NCBI GenBank assembly: GCA_029261965.1
Contig: JAJDAH010000095.1
Location: forward strand, 1-57,814
DNA: 57,814 bases
Direction of reading: 5' to 3'
Source: Polyangiaceae bacterium
GTDB taxonomy: Bacteria > Myxococcota_A > Polyangia > Polyangiales > Polyangiaceae
Shown: positions 1-9,742 of the stretch, one piece after another
Layout: every line of letters begins with the position of its first letter
Numbering within the stretch: the stretch's first letter is position 1
Translations under genes and position numbers: made by a program
The notes under the pieces: generated by a model
Seen by the model: only the letters and a program-made list of their open reading frames with translations
Told to the model about the DNA's origin: nothing
The model's database searches: none

Positions 1-3000
1 AACGCCTTTTCGAAGTTGTTGATGGCCTGCTTCGCCTGGTTCTGCTCGCCCTTGATGCAGCCTAACCGGTAGTAGACCTCGACGCGCTCGTCGACTTCCT
101 CTTCACCGAGCGCCGTGAGCACCTTCTGGTAGTTGGTGAGCGCGCTCGGCCAATCTTTGAGCCGAAACGAAACATCGGCGATGCCTCGAATCGTCTCCTG
201 GTCGGTGAGATCGAGCTGGTGCGCGGTCTGATACATCTTCAGCGCACGCTCGTCCTTGTTCAGCGCCGAATAAACTTTACCGGCCAAGTTGTGCAGCATG
301 TGCTGCTCCTGGCGCTCGCGGTTCTTGCTCTTGCGCACGAGGAGCTCGGCGAGATTCTCCGCCTTCTCCCACTGCTCGCCCTTGATGTACTCCTCCACCA
401 GCGGCAACGCAGCCTCTTCGCAGTCTTCGTCGCTCTGCAGCGCCAGCTCGTACGCTTCGATGGCGAGCTCGTGCTCACCGAGCATCTCGTCGCGAAGCTT
501 GCCGAGATCCACGAGCAGCTTGGCGCGCTGGCGCGCGCCCTCAGTGTTCATCTGCTCTTGATCGAGGTACCGCGCGGCGCGATCCCAGTCCGCTTCATCG
601 ACCGCGATGATGCGCAGCGCGGCGAGTGAAGGCAGGTGCGCCGGGTCGAGATCCAGGGCCATCTCGAACCGCTCCTGCGCCTGCATGCGATCACCGAGCT
701 TCTCGTCGAGAGATTTGCCGATGCGGTAGTACATCTCGACGCGCTGAGTGCCGTCGGTGGTCAGATCCGCGACCCGCGTCATCGCCTCGATCGCCCGAGC
801 CGCGTCGTCCTGCTTTTCGTAGAGCTTGCCCAGCTCTTCGAGGGCGGGAATGTTGGCTTCGTCGAGGTCGACGATGTTCTGATAGCCATCGATGGCTTGA
901 TCGACGTCGCCGACTTCGTCCCGGTAGGTCTCGGCGATCTCTCGATAGAGCTCGATCTTGGTCTCGTGCTCTGCAGCCTCCGAAATGTGCCGTTCGTAGG
1001 TGTTGATGAGATCGAGCCACTGCTTGAGTCGCTTGTAACAGCGCTCGAGCGCTTCGTAGGCACGCCCCTCACCTGGGTCTATCTCGAGCGCCTGCTCGAG
1101 CCGTTGCGCGGCGATGTCGGCTTTGAGGAACTGCTCCTCCTGGATGCCGGCGAGCTTGAGCAGCACGTCGACGCGCTCTCGCTCGGTTTCGACGACGTCG
1201 AGCTGCCGCTCGAGAACCGTGACGAGATCCGCCCAGTTCTGCGTGGATTCGTAGATGCGCTCCAGCCCGCGCATCGCCATGAGGTTGCCCCCGTCGATTT
1301 CGAGGACCTCGCGATATTGCCCGCCGGCACGCTCGAAATCACCGAGCGAAGTTTCGTAGAGGCCGCCAAGGCGTAGCTTGTGCGCCGCCACCTGCTCTTC
1401 GTCTTGGAGCGCCTGAATTTTGCTCGTCAGGATCTCGGTGAGGTCCTGATGGTTGCCGCGTTCGTCGTAAATGCGTTCGAGCGCGTCGAGCGCGGGGAGA
1501 CAGAGCGAATCGACCTCGAGGGCACGCTTGTAGAACGTGATGCCCTGGTCGAGCTGCCCCATGTTCTTCTCCAGAAGCTCACCGAGGTCACAGAGGATCG
1601 CCTTGCGGTCCTCGTTGGCGACCGCGACGTCGAGCGCACGGGTGAGCATCTCGCCCATCTTCTGCCATTGGCCACCCATGCGATGGATGTTGGCCATCTG
1701 CCGCAGGACCTGAACGTTGTTCGGGTCGAGCTGCATGATCTGCGCGTAGTAGGGCTGCGCGTACTCGGGGTGACCGAGGTCTTCGCCGTACCATTTGCCG
1801 AGCCGCAGACAGAGCGCGATCTTCTGCTGTTCTTCGGTCTGTTCCTGCAGCCAGGCGTTCGCCGTGTTGATGAGCTCGCCCCATCGACCTGTGGCTTGCG
1901 CCATCTTCTCGAGATACTTGACGGTCTCGTCGTCGTGATAGTCCTCGGCGAAACCGTTGACGAGGGCGTCGAACGCTTGGTTCTGGTCACCCAGCTTCTC
2001 TTCGAACACCGTCGCAATGCGGCGCAGCAGGTCGTTCTGCTCTTGCGGCGTCTCTCGGGTCTCGAGCCGATTGAGGTACAGCTCGATGAGCGGCTCCCAG
2101 CGCTCGCCGGCGGTGTGTAGGCGTTCGAGCGCCTCGAACGCCTCCTGGTGCGTGGGGTCGACGGTGAGGATCTTCTCGAAGGCGGGCGTCGCTTGATCGT
2201 AGTCGTCGACCTCTTTTTTCCAGATCTCCGTGACTTCGAGCAGCTCACGAACCTTCTCTTCGGGCTCTTCGAGCGCGTCCGCACGCTGCATCTTGACGCC
2301 GACGACGTCTGGCCACCGCTCGTCCGCGCGGTAGATCTTCTCGAGCTCGTTGATGGCTTCGAAGTCTCCAGGGTCGACCTCGAGAAGATTGCGCCAAGCT
2401 TCGCTCGACTCGAACTGCTGCTCGAGCTTCTCGCCATAGGTCTTGCCGAGCTCGCGGTAGACGCCGGTCAGCTCCTCGGGCTCGAGCAGAGCCGCGGCGC
2501 GATCGATCATCGAATGTAGCGCCGTCACCAACTCGGTTGCGTCCTCACGCTTGCGCCAAATTTCGGCGATGGCGCGGAGCGCAGCGACGTTGCTGTAGTC
2601 GATGTCGAGAACCCGCTGCCATGTCTCGAGGGCCTCGTCGTCTCGGCCGAGCGGATCCGTGAACAACCGCGCACGCCACATGAGAACGTTGACGCGCTCT
2701 TCGTCGGTGTCCGCGATGTCGAACTGCCGTTCGAGCACGTCACTGAGCTCTGCCCACTGACTCTGCGACTCATAGAGTCGCGCCAACGCGCCGAGCGATT
2801 CCGGATCTTCTCCGCGCAGGTCGAGCACTCGCTTCCAGCCCTCGATCGCGTCTTCGACCTTGCCAAGCCGTTCCGCCGCAAGATGCGCCAAACCCGCACG
2901 GATCTCGGCCTCTTCGACGTCTCCAACGGCGTTTTCGAGCTGCCGGTTGTAGACGCCTTCGAGCTCGACCCACGCTTCCTTCTGCTCGTAGATTCTCGCC

Positions 3001-6000
3001 AGGGCGTCGATCGACTCTTCGTTCGTCGGCTCGAGCTCGTCGAAGATCTTTCGGTACGCGCGGATGGCGTCGTCGGGCTGGCTGAGCTGCTCTTCGTAGA
3101 CCTGCCCGAGGCGGCTGTAGAGCTCGATCTTGTCGTGCTCCTCTTCGGCGGTCGCGGCGCGCTGCTCGAGAACTCCAGCAAGCTCGGGCCACTGCTCGAG
3201 CGAGGTGTAGATTCGGTCGAGATTCGCCAGCGCCTCCTGATCGCGCTCGGAGACCGTCAGCACGTATCGATATGTCTCCTCGGCTTTGGCGATGTCCGCG
3301 AGCTCCTCCTCGAACGCGCGAGCCAACCGCTTGCCGACGAGGGATTGCGTCGACGCATCGACTCCCTCGACGCTGAGAACGTCGGCATAGGCGTTGGCCA
3401 GCTGCTCCCAACCGCCGTCGATCATCGCGGCGAGACGTTCGATCTCTTCCCCGACTCGCTCGTCGAGTGCCCGCTCTTTGATGGCGCGCACATACACACC
3501 GAAGGCGTGCGCCGGATCCATCAGCCGCTCCTCGGCGTCTTCGGCGATCCGGTAGTACATCGCCATGCGCTCGTCCGGCTCCTGGGTGTGGGCCAGCTGC
3601 GCCTCGTGAACCTTGATGAGCTTTTCCCACTCGCCGGCCGACTGGTAGAGCGGGTCGAGGATCTCGGCGATCTCGAGCTGTTTGGTCCCCTGTTCGAACA
3701 GTCCTTCGAGGGCCTGCAGAGTCTCCAGGTGCTCCGGAGCCGCGTTGATGACCTCGCGATAGGCGTCTATCGCTTGATCCAAATCGCCGAGGCGAACCTG
3801 CTGGACCTGTCCCAAGCGATACTTGAACTCGAGGATCTCCTCCGGGCTCTGGCCGATCTCGGATTCTTTGGCGAGCACGTCCGCGAGATCCGCCCATCGC
3901 TCGGCTTGGGTGAACAAACGGTCGAGCGAACGGACGGCGTTCTGATTCTCGGGATCCGCCTCGATCACTCGGCGATACCGCGAAACGGCGTTGTCGATGT
4001 CCTCGAGCTGAACCTCGTAAATCTGCGCGACGCGAAGCCCGAGCTCGACGAGTCGTTCCGGCTCCTCCGCCAGCTTGTCGAGCTCTTGGTCGTAGAGCCC
4101 GGCGACCGCCGGCCACTGCTCGATGCCCATGGCGAGCCGTTCGAGCGACGTGAGGGACTCCTCGTTTTGGTTGTCGACCTGAACGGCCCGGGCGTAAGTC
4201 TGAAATGCCGATGCGTGGTTGCCCAGGCTGTCTTCGTACAGCCGCGCGATGCGGTGCAAGAGGTCCACCTTCGTGTACGGATCGTCGGCGAAGCGAACTT
4301 GGACTTCCAAGCAGCTGATGAGCCGCTCCCATTCGCCCATCGCGTCGTAGACGGGCTCGAGCACGCCGGCGGCGGCGAGGGGTTCACCTTCCCCCTCTTT
4401 GATGCCTTCGAGCGACTGCAGAGTCGGAGCGTGGTCCGGCTGGACGCCGAGAATGTCGCGATAAAGCTCGACGGCACGAGTCACGTCGTCGAGGTGTTTC
4501 TCGTACTGAAGCGCAATTCGGTACTGGTAGCTGATGGCCTCGGCGGGATCCGCGGTCAGCTCCGCCTCGTGCTGAAGAATGCTGAGCAGCTCGTGCCAAT
4601 TCTCCGCCGCTTGGTAGAGCACGTCGAGGCGGCCGAGGGCCGTCAGGTCGTCCGGGTCGAGCTCGAGCACCTTCTGGTAGGTATCGATTGCTCGATTGAC
4701 GTCTTGCAGCTCGCGCTCGTAGACCGCACCCACCTGATAAAAGATGAGCTTCTTCTCTTCGGTGTCGTAAACGAGGTCGGCCTTCTTGTTGTAGACGCCG
4801 AGCAGCTCCTCCCACCGCGACAGACCGAGGTAGAGATTGATGAGGGCATCGATACTCCTCAGGTCTTCGGGATCGAGCTCGAGGATCTTCTGATAGACGC
4901 CGATGGCGTTCTCTTTGCGCTCGAGAAACTCCTCCTCGAGGTTCGCCGCCTGATAGAGCGCCTCTTTCTGCTCGTCGACATCGTCGAGAATCTCGGCTTT
5001 GCGCTGGAGGATCAGCGCCATGTCCGCAAAACGCTCCGAGGCCTGGAACAGGCCCTGTAGCGACTCGGCGGCGTTCAAGTTCATCGGGTCGATGCTCAGG
5101 ACCTTCCGGTACAGCTCGATCGACTGATCCACATCCCCAACGTCGTTTTGGTAGATGCGCGCCGCGAACGTGTAGAGCTGGCTACCGAGATCGGGTTCTT
5201 CTTGCTGGCTGGCCAGCTGCTGGAAGACGCCCGCCAAGTCCTGGAACCGGCCGGTAGCGCGCGCGAGCCGGTCGAGTCCTTCTTGAGTCGACTCGCTCGA
5301 CGGATCTTCGGCGAGGGCACGCGCAAAGGTGTCGAACGCGGCGTTCGCGTCACCACCCGCATCCTCGTGCAGCTCGGAGATCTGATGCAAAAGCTCCACT
5401 TTGCGACTCATGTCCTCGGCGCGACGCACTTGGACTTCGTGCACGCCGATGAGCTTCTGAAAGTCCCCTTGCTGCCGGTAGAGCGGCTCGAGGATTTCCG
5501 CGATCGCTAGCTCGTGGTTCTCGTCTTGACCGAGGCGCTCGAGGGCGCCCAGCGCGGCTTCGTTGGCCGAATCGCGATCGAGAACCTCGCGATAGCCCTC
5601 TATCGCGGAGTCGACCTGACTCATCTGACCCTCACGCAACGCCGCGAGCCGGAGCATGAGCTGCAGTTGTGCGTCGTCGCTTTCAGCAAGACCGAGCTGT
5701 GTCTCGAGGTTCTCCGCCAGGTCGTTCCACATCTGCTGGCGAGTGAACAATCCGTCGAGTGCTTGGAGCGCCACTTGGCTCGCCGGGTCGAGCGCGAGCA
5801 CTTCCTTGTACGCGGCGATCGCCTCGTCGGGCTTGCCGAGTCGCTCTTCGTACACGGCAGCCATTTGCGCGTAGAGCGACTCGCCCTCACCGCTGTCCGC
5901 GGTGAGCTCGATTCGCTTGCGGAAAACGCCGATGAGGTCCTCCCACCGTTCATTGCCACGATAAAGCGCGTCCATCGCGGCCAGAGCATCCATGTCGCTC

Positions 6001-9000
6001 GGATCCAGCTCGAGCAACTTCGCGTAGCTCTGCGCCGCTTCGTCGACCTTGCCGAGTCGCTCTTCGATTGACGCGAGACGGAGCAAGTACTCGCGCGCAA
6101 GCGCCGGGTCGTCCAACCCCTCCGCGACCTCGTTGTAGATCTGGATGAGGCTGTCCCAAGCGTTGGCGTTTTCGGCGAACGTCTCGAGCTCTTGACGGGA
6201 CTCCGGGTTGGCGGGGTCTTCCTTGACAGCTCGTGCAGACGCTTGAAACGCGCGCGTCGTGTCCCCGAGACAGCCCGCAGCAGTGCTTGCGATCTTGCGG
6301 AGGATCTCGACGCTACGCTCGGTATCCTCGGCAGTCGTCACCAGGATCTCGAGCGCGCCGAGCAGCTTCTCCCAATCCTCGCGCGCTTCGTAGATGCTTT
6401 CGAGAATCGCCGCGGCCTCGCCTTTGAGCTCGTCGTGCGCCAAGAGGCCTTCCAAGGCCGCCCGGGCGCCTTCGTGATCCTGATTCAAGAAGAGGATCTC
6501 TCGGTAGTTCTCGAGCGCAGAAGCCGCGTCCGACAGATGCTGCTGCTGCGTCTGTGCCAGCCGGAACTTGAGGTCGACCAGCTCTTCCTCGGTGACGTCG
6601 AGTTCGATCCGCCGCCGCAGGACGTCGCCGTAGGGCTCCCACTCTTCGGTCTGTTGGTAGAGACGATCGAGCGCGCGCAGCGCGACGGTGTCGGCGGGGT
6701 CGTCCTCGAGAACCGCGTTGTAAGTCTCGATGGCGCTCGCGGCCTCGCCACTCTGCTCCTCGTAGAGCTTCGCGATTTCGTAGAGGATCTGCTTGCGCTC
6801 CTCGGGCTCGTCCGCGAGCTCGCGCTTCTTGCTGTAGACGTCGAGCAGGTCCTTCCATCGCTCGGTCTGGCGATAGAGTTTTTCGAGCGCTTCGAGCGCG
6901 ACGCCGTTCTCAGGCTCGCTTTCGTAGACGGCGCGGTACTCCACCAGCGCATCGTCGATGCGCTCGACCTCTTCGACGAGCACGCGGCCGAGTCGGAGCC
7001 TGAGGGAGTTGGCGAGCATGGCATCGCCACCGTCCTCCGTCTCCCGAACCACTTCGCGATACGCTGTGATCAGGTCGTCCCACCGTTTGGTGGTCTGCGC
7101 TGCCCGCTCGACGTCGGTCTGTGATTGCTCGTCGCTCGGCGAAATGCGGAGCGCAGCCAAGTACCGATCGAACGCACTGCTCGGATCGCGCAACCGCTCC
7201 TCGTAGAGACCCGCGGCCTCGCGGAGCAGCGTCATGCGCTCGTCGGCGTCCTCGACGTGCTGGAGCTTCACCTCGATCGCGCCGGCGAGACCCTTGGGGT
7301 TGTTCGACGACTGGTAAATCGGAATGAGCGACTCGGCAGCTTCGAGATTGTTCTCGTCTGCTTTGAGGATCTTCTCGTAGGCGCGGGCCGCCCGGTCCGG
7401 CTTGCCCTTCTGGGTCATCCAAAGCTCGGCGACCTTCATGAGCATCTTGATGCTCTGAGCCGGGTCCTTGGCACGCGACTCGTTGCTCTCGAGCAAACGA
7501 ATGAATTCGTCCCATTTGCCGCTCTCCGCGTAGAACGTCTCGAGATCGTCCCACCGACCGAGCGAGACGTAGCGCTTTTTGAGCTGCTCTTGCGCTCGCT
7601 TGTCGTCCGGCTGCAACGTCAAGAGCGTGCGATACGCTTCGACCGCCCGTTCGTCGTCCTTGAGTCGGTCGCCGGCGACCTGACCGAGCTTGGTGAGGAG
7701 CTTGACCTTCTCGCCCTCTTCGTAGGTGAACTCGGCGAGCTTTTCGAGCACGTCCGCGAGCTTCTCGTAGTCGCGAGCCCGCTCGTAGAGCTGAGCAAGT
7801 GCGGCGAGCGCGTCCGGATCCTGCGGATCGTTTTCGAGAACGACGGCCCAGAGCTCGATGCAAACGTCAGGCTTCTTGACGCGTTCGGTCGCGAGCTGCG
7901 CGATCTCCTTGTAGACCTCGACCCGTTCGGGACCGGCTTCGAGCGTTTCGGCTTCGCGCTGGCGAAGGCCGATGAGCTTCTCCCAATCGCGACGCTTCTC
8001 GTACATCGCGCGGAGGTATTCGACCGCGCTCGCTTCTTGCGGATCGACCGCGAGGACCTTCTCGTAGGTCTTCACGGCTTCGGCCTGGTTCGAGAACTTG
8101 TTGACGTACAAGTCCGCCGCGGCAAGATACCGCTCGAGCTTTTCCGCAGGCTCTCGCAAAGCGTCGCCCAACGCGATCAACGTCTTGACGTACTCGTGTG
8201 GACGCTTTTCGACCTTTTCCAGCTTCTCCAACAACTCAGCGACTTGGGCGTCGTCCTGCGGACCATCTGACGCCGGTGGTGCTGCGGACGCTGCAGGTGC
8301 TTCCGACGCTGCAGGTGCTTCCGACGCTGGCGGCGCCTCCGACGCTGGCGGGGGATCCGAGGGCGCGGCCTCGGCGGGCGCCTCGCTGGCCGCGCGTTCG
8401 GGTTCGGCCTCCTCGGCGGGCGCGGCTTCCGCCGGCGCTTCGGATGCCGCGACAGCTTCTGCCGGCTCGGGGGTAATTTGCTCGCCGATCTGCGCTTCGA
8501 ACGCCTTGAGCGACGGATGCTCTGGAGCGATCTGGCCAAGCCGCTCGAAATAGCCCCGCGCCTTGATCATGTCGCCTAGTTCGCGCCATGCGACGAGACC
8601 GGCGTTCGCCATGAAAAATGCCGACGAGTCGCCGGTGGTGGACGTCTGTGAAAGCTGGTCGGCGAGCTCGATGACCTTGTCCCAGTCGCCGCCCTTCCCG
8701 TAGACCTCACGCAGGAACGTGAACGCGGTCTCGTTGCTCGGGTCGAAGGACAACGCCTGCTCGAGCATTTGAGCGCCGAACTCGGGGTTCTGATGGCGCA
8801 TCGCCCACCGTGCCCCGAATCGGAACGCCACGCGAGCCTTGCTCGCATCGTCGGGAGAGCTGTCGAGCACACCCTTCTGCGCGGCGAGAATGGCGTCGGC
8901 GCGGTCGGTCTCCGCGAGGATTCCTTCATACAGCGCCGCGGTTTCTTCGCTCTCCGGCGATGCGCCATAGGCCTGCGCGAGAATCCCTTCGACCTCGTCG

Positions 9001-9587
9001 GGAGCGAATCGCCTCGCGATGCGCGCGGCGCGCAAGAACGACGCCGCGCGGCCGTCCGCGTCAGTCGCCTCGTGGGCCGCGCGTAGGCACTCGCCGATCC
9101 GCTCTTGCCATTGCTCCTCGGAGACTTGGACGTCCTCGAGCAGCTGCCCGAGATCCCCCGGCTGCCCGTCGGAGCTCTGGAGCGCCTTCGCGTACGACTC
9201 GATGGCACCGTCGTAGTCACCGCGATCGCAGCGCACGTGGCCGAGTTGCTTCAACAGCGCGCTCGATTGCGCCGAGTCTTGGGTGTTCTTCAACTGAAGC
9301 TCGATGAGCTTCTGCACCATGTTGAGCTTGCCGAGCGCCCAATAGATGTCTCGCGCCTCCGCTAGTGCAACCACCAGCGCCGGGTTGAGCTTGAAGGCAT
9401 CTTGAAAGTGCTTGAGAGCTTTGACGCCATGAAGGAATCGCTCATGAAGCACCCGACCTAGGCGCAAGTGACACTCGGCTTTGACTGCGGCGTCGTCCGA
9501 CGCGGCAATCTTCTGCTCGAGAGCCTCTACGACGCCGTACCAGTCGTGGTGACGTTCCGATTGACTGAGTCGCTCCTCTAGATCCAT
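1..9587 (-). CDS. Giant TPR-repeat protein, C-terminus beyond window (AgmK/GltI-like)
   Basis: One frame stays open for 3195 codons from an ATG at 9587 to the window edge without a stop, so the protein is incomplete. The frame was checked at about 3-60, 2400, 5100, 6300, 6700-6840 and 8280, and every point reads as TPR-like sequence. A GAGGAG ribosome site lies just upstream. From about residue 500 on, units of about 72 residues repeat (ALxALxRLYxxxxxW, then a long helix pair, then AIExYRxVLxxDP), which is two TPR-like helix pairs per unit. Residues about 370-440 form an Ala/Pro/Ser/Glu linker. No signal peptide is visible at the N-terminus, which is odd if it works in the periplasm. It lies at the downstream end of a Glt-like cluster, where Myxococcus has the very large TPR protein AgmK/GltI. 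That match rests on size, repeats and position only. Long open frames on the opposite strand here are composition shadows. Confidence 0.9.
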   Translation of the reverse strand, partial: MDLEERLSQSERHHDWYGVVEALEQKIAASDDAAVKAECHLRLGRVLHERFLHGVKALKHFQDAFKLNPALVVALAEARDIYWALGKLNMVQKLIELQLKNTQDSAQSSALLKQLGHVRCDRGDYDGAIESYAKALQSSDGQPGDLGQLLEDVQVSEEQWQERIGECLRAAHEATDADGRAASFLRAARIARRFAPDEVEGILAQAYGASPESEETAALYEGILAETDRADAILAAQKGVLDSSPDDASKARVAFRFGARWAMRHQNPEFGAQMLEQALSFDPSNETAFTFLREVYGKGGDWDKVIELADQLSQTSTTGDSSAFFMANAGLVAWRELGDMIKARGYFERLGQIAPEHPSLKAFEAQIGEQITPEPAEAVAASEAPAEAAPAEEAEPERAASEAPAEAAPSDPPPASEAPPASEAPAASEAPAASAAPPASDGPQDDAQVAELLEKLEKVEKRPHEYVKTLIALGDALREPAEKLERYLAAADLYVNKFSNQAEAVKTYEKVLAVDPQEASAVEYLRAMYEKRRDWEKLIGLRQREAETLEAGPERVEVYKEIAQLATERVKKPDVCIELWAVVLENDPQDPDALAALAQLYERARDYEKLADVLEKLAEFTYEEGEKVKLLTKLGQVAGDRLKDDERAVEAYRTLLTLQPDDKRAQEQLKKRYVSLGRWDDLETFYAESGKWDEFIRLLESNESRAKDPAQSIKMLMKVAELWMTQKGKPDRAARAYEKILKADENNLEAAESLIPIYQSSNNPKGLAGAIEVKLQHVEDADERMTLLREAAGLYEERLRDPSSAFDRYLAALRISPSDEQSQTDVERAAQTTKRWDDLITAYREVVRETEDGGDAMLANSLRLRLGRVLVEEVERIDDALVEYRAVYESEPENGVALEALEKLYRQTERWKDLLDVYSKKRELADEPEERKQILYEIAKLYEEQSGEAASAIETYNAVLEDDPADTVALRALDRLYQQTEEWEPYGDVLRRRIELDVTEEELVDLKFRLAQTQQQHLSDAASALENYREILFLNQDHEGARAALEGLLAHDELKGEAAAILESIYEAREDWEKLLGALEILVTTAEDTERSVEILRKIASTAAGCLGDTTRAFQASARAVKEDPANPESRQELETFAENANAWDSLIQIYNEVAEGLDDPALAREYLLRLASIEERLGKVDEAAQSYAKLLELDPSDMDALAAMDALYRGNERWEDLIGVFRKRIELTADSGEGESLYAQMAAVYEERLGKPDEAIAAYKEVLALDPASQVALQALDGLFTRQQMWNDLAENLETQLGLAESDDAQLQLMLRLAALREGQMSQVDSAIEGYREVLDRDSANEAALGALERLGQDENHELAIAEILEPLYRQQGDFQKLIGVHEVQVRRAEDMSRKVELLHQISELHEDAGGDANAAFDTFARALAEDPSSESTQEGLDRLARATGRFQDLAGVFQQLASQQEEPDLGSQLYTFAARIYQNDVGDVDQSIELYRKVLSIDPMNLNAAESLQGLFQASERFADMALILQRKAEILDDVDEQKEALYQAANLEEEFLERKENAIGVYQKILELDPEDLRSIDALINLYLGLSRWEELLGVYNKKADLVYDTEEKKLIFYQVGAVYERELQDVNRAIDTYQKVLELDPDDLTALGRLDVLYQAAENWHELLSILQHEAELTADPAEAISYQYRIALQYEKHLDDVTRAVELYRDILGVQPDHAPTLQSLEGIKEGEGEPLAAAGVLEPVYDAMGEWERLISCLEVQVRFADDPYTKVDLLHRIARLYEDSLGNHASAFQTYARAVQVDNQNEESLTSLERLAMGIEQWPAVAGLYDQELDKLAEEPERLVELGLRVAQIYEVQLEDIDNAVSRYRRVIEADPENQNAVRSLDRLFTQAERWADLADVLAKESEIGQSPEEILEFKYRLGQVQQVRLGDLDQAIDAYREVINAAPEHLETLQALEGLFEQGTKQLEIAEILDPLYQSAGEWEKLIKVHEAQLAHTQEPDERMAMYYRIAEDAEERLMDPAHAFGVYVRAIKERALDERVGEEIERLAAMIDGGWEQLANAYADVLSVEGVDASTQSLVGKRLARAFEEELADIAKAEETYRYVLTVSERDQEALANLDRIYTSLEQWPELAGVLEQRAATAEEEHDKIELYSRLGQVYEEQLSQPDDAIRAYRKIFDELEPTNEESIDALARIYEQKEAWVELEGVYNRQLENAVGDVEEAEIRAGLAHLAAERLGKVEDAIEGWKRVLDLRGEDPESLGALARLYESQSQWAELSDVLERQFDIADTDEERVNVLMWRARLFTDPLGRDDEALETWQRVLDIDYSNVAALRAIAEIWRKREDATELVTALHSMIDRAAALLEPEELTGVYRELGKTYGEKLEQQFESSEAWRNLLEVDPGDFEAINELEKIYRADERWPDVVGVKMQRADALEEPEEKVRELLEVTEIWKKEVDDYDQATPAFEKILTVDPTHQEAFEALERLHTAGERWEPLIELYLNRLETRETPQEQNDLLRRIATVFEEKLGDQNQAFDALVNGFAEDYHDDETVKYLEKMAQATGRWGELINTANAWLQEQTEEQQKIALCLRLGKWYGEDLGHPEYAQPYYAQIMQLDPNNVQVLRQMANIHRMGGQWQKMGEMLTRALDVAVANEDRKAILCDLGELLEKNMGQLDQGITFYKRALEVDSLCLPALDALERIYDERGNHQDLTEILTSKIQALQDEEQVAAHKLRLGGLYETSLGDFERAGGQYREVLEIDGGNLMAMRGLERIYESTQNWADLVTVLERQLDVVETERERVDVLLKLAGIQEEQFLKADIAAQRLEQALEIDPGEGRAYEALERCYKRLKQWLDLINTYERHISEAAEHETKIELYREIAETYRDEVGDVDQAIDGYQNIVDLDEANIPALEELGKLYEKQDDAARAIEAMTRVADLTTDGTQRVEMYYRIGKSLDEKLGDRMQAQERFEMALDLDPAHLPSLAALRIIAVDEADWDRAARYLDQEQMNTEGARQRAKLLVDLGKLRDEMLGEHELAIEAYELALQSDEDCEEAALPLVEEYIKGEQWEKAENLAELLVRKSKNRERQEQHMLHNLAGKVYSALNKDERALKMYQTAHQLDLTDQETIRGIADVSFRLKDWPSALTNYQKVLTALGEEEVDERVEVYYRLGCIKGEQNQAKQAINNFEKA
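8281..8350 (-). repeat. Imperfect 18-bp tandem repeats coding an Ala/Ser/Glu/Pro linker
   Basis: Imperfect 18-bp units built on GCTTCCGACGCTGCAGGT (plus-strand reading) encode a flexible SEAPAA-type linker. It separates the N-terminal helical region of the giant TPR protein from its main repeat array. Confidence 0.7.
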
Positions 9588-9742
9588 GACTCCTCGGGGA
9601 AACTAGGCTGGTCCGGCAGACCCCGACTCACGATCGAGTGGGGACATGTCGATGATCGTTTCTGGGTACGGGCGGCGCGGCATCTCCGAACGCGACCCGC
9701 GCGGAGGCAGAGTCGACTGACTCGAAGTTCTTGCATGGCTGG

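Noticed and set aside
2770-4332. 520-codon Arg-rich minus-strand frame within the giant TPR gene
   Set aside because: Out of frame with the repeat-coding frame; Arg/Gly-rich sequence typical of shifted GC-rich coding DNA.
2883-5060. 725-codon open frame on the plus strand opposite the giant TPR gene
   Set aside because: It is a composition shadow: the minus-strand frame reads as regular TPR repeats across it, and the plus frame has no recognisable domain or ribosome site.
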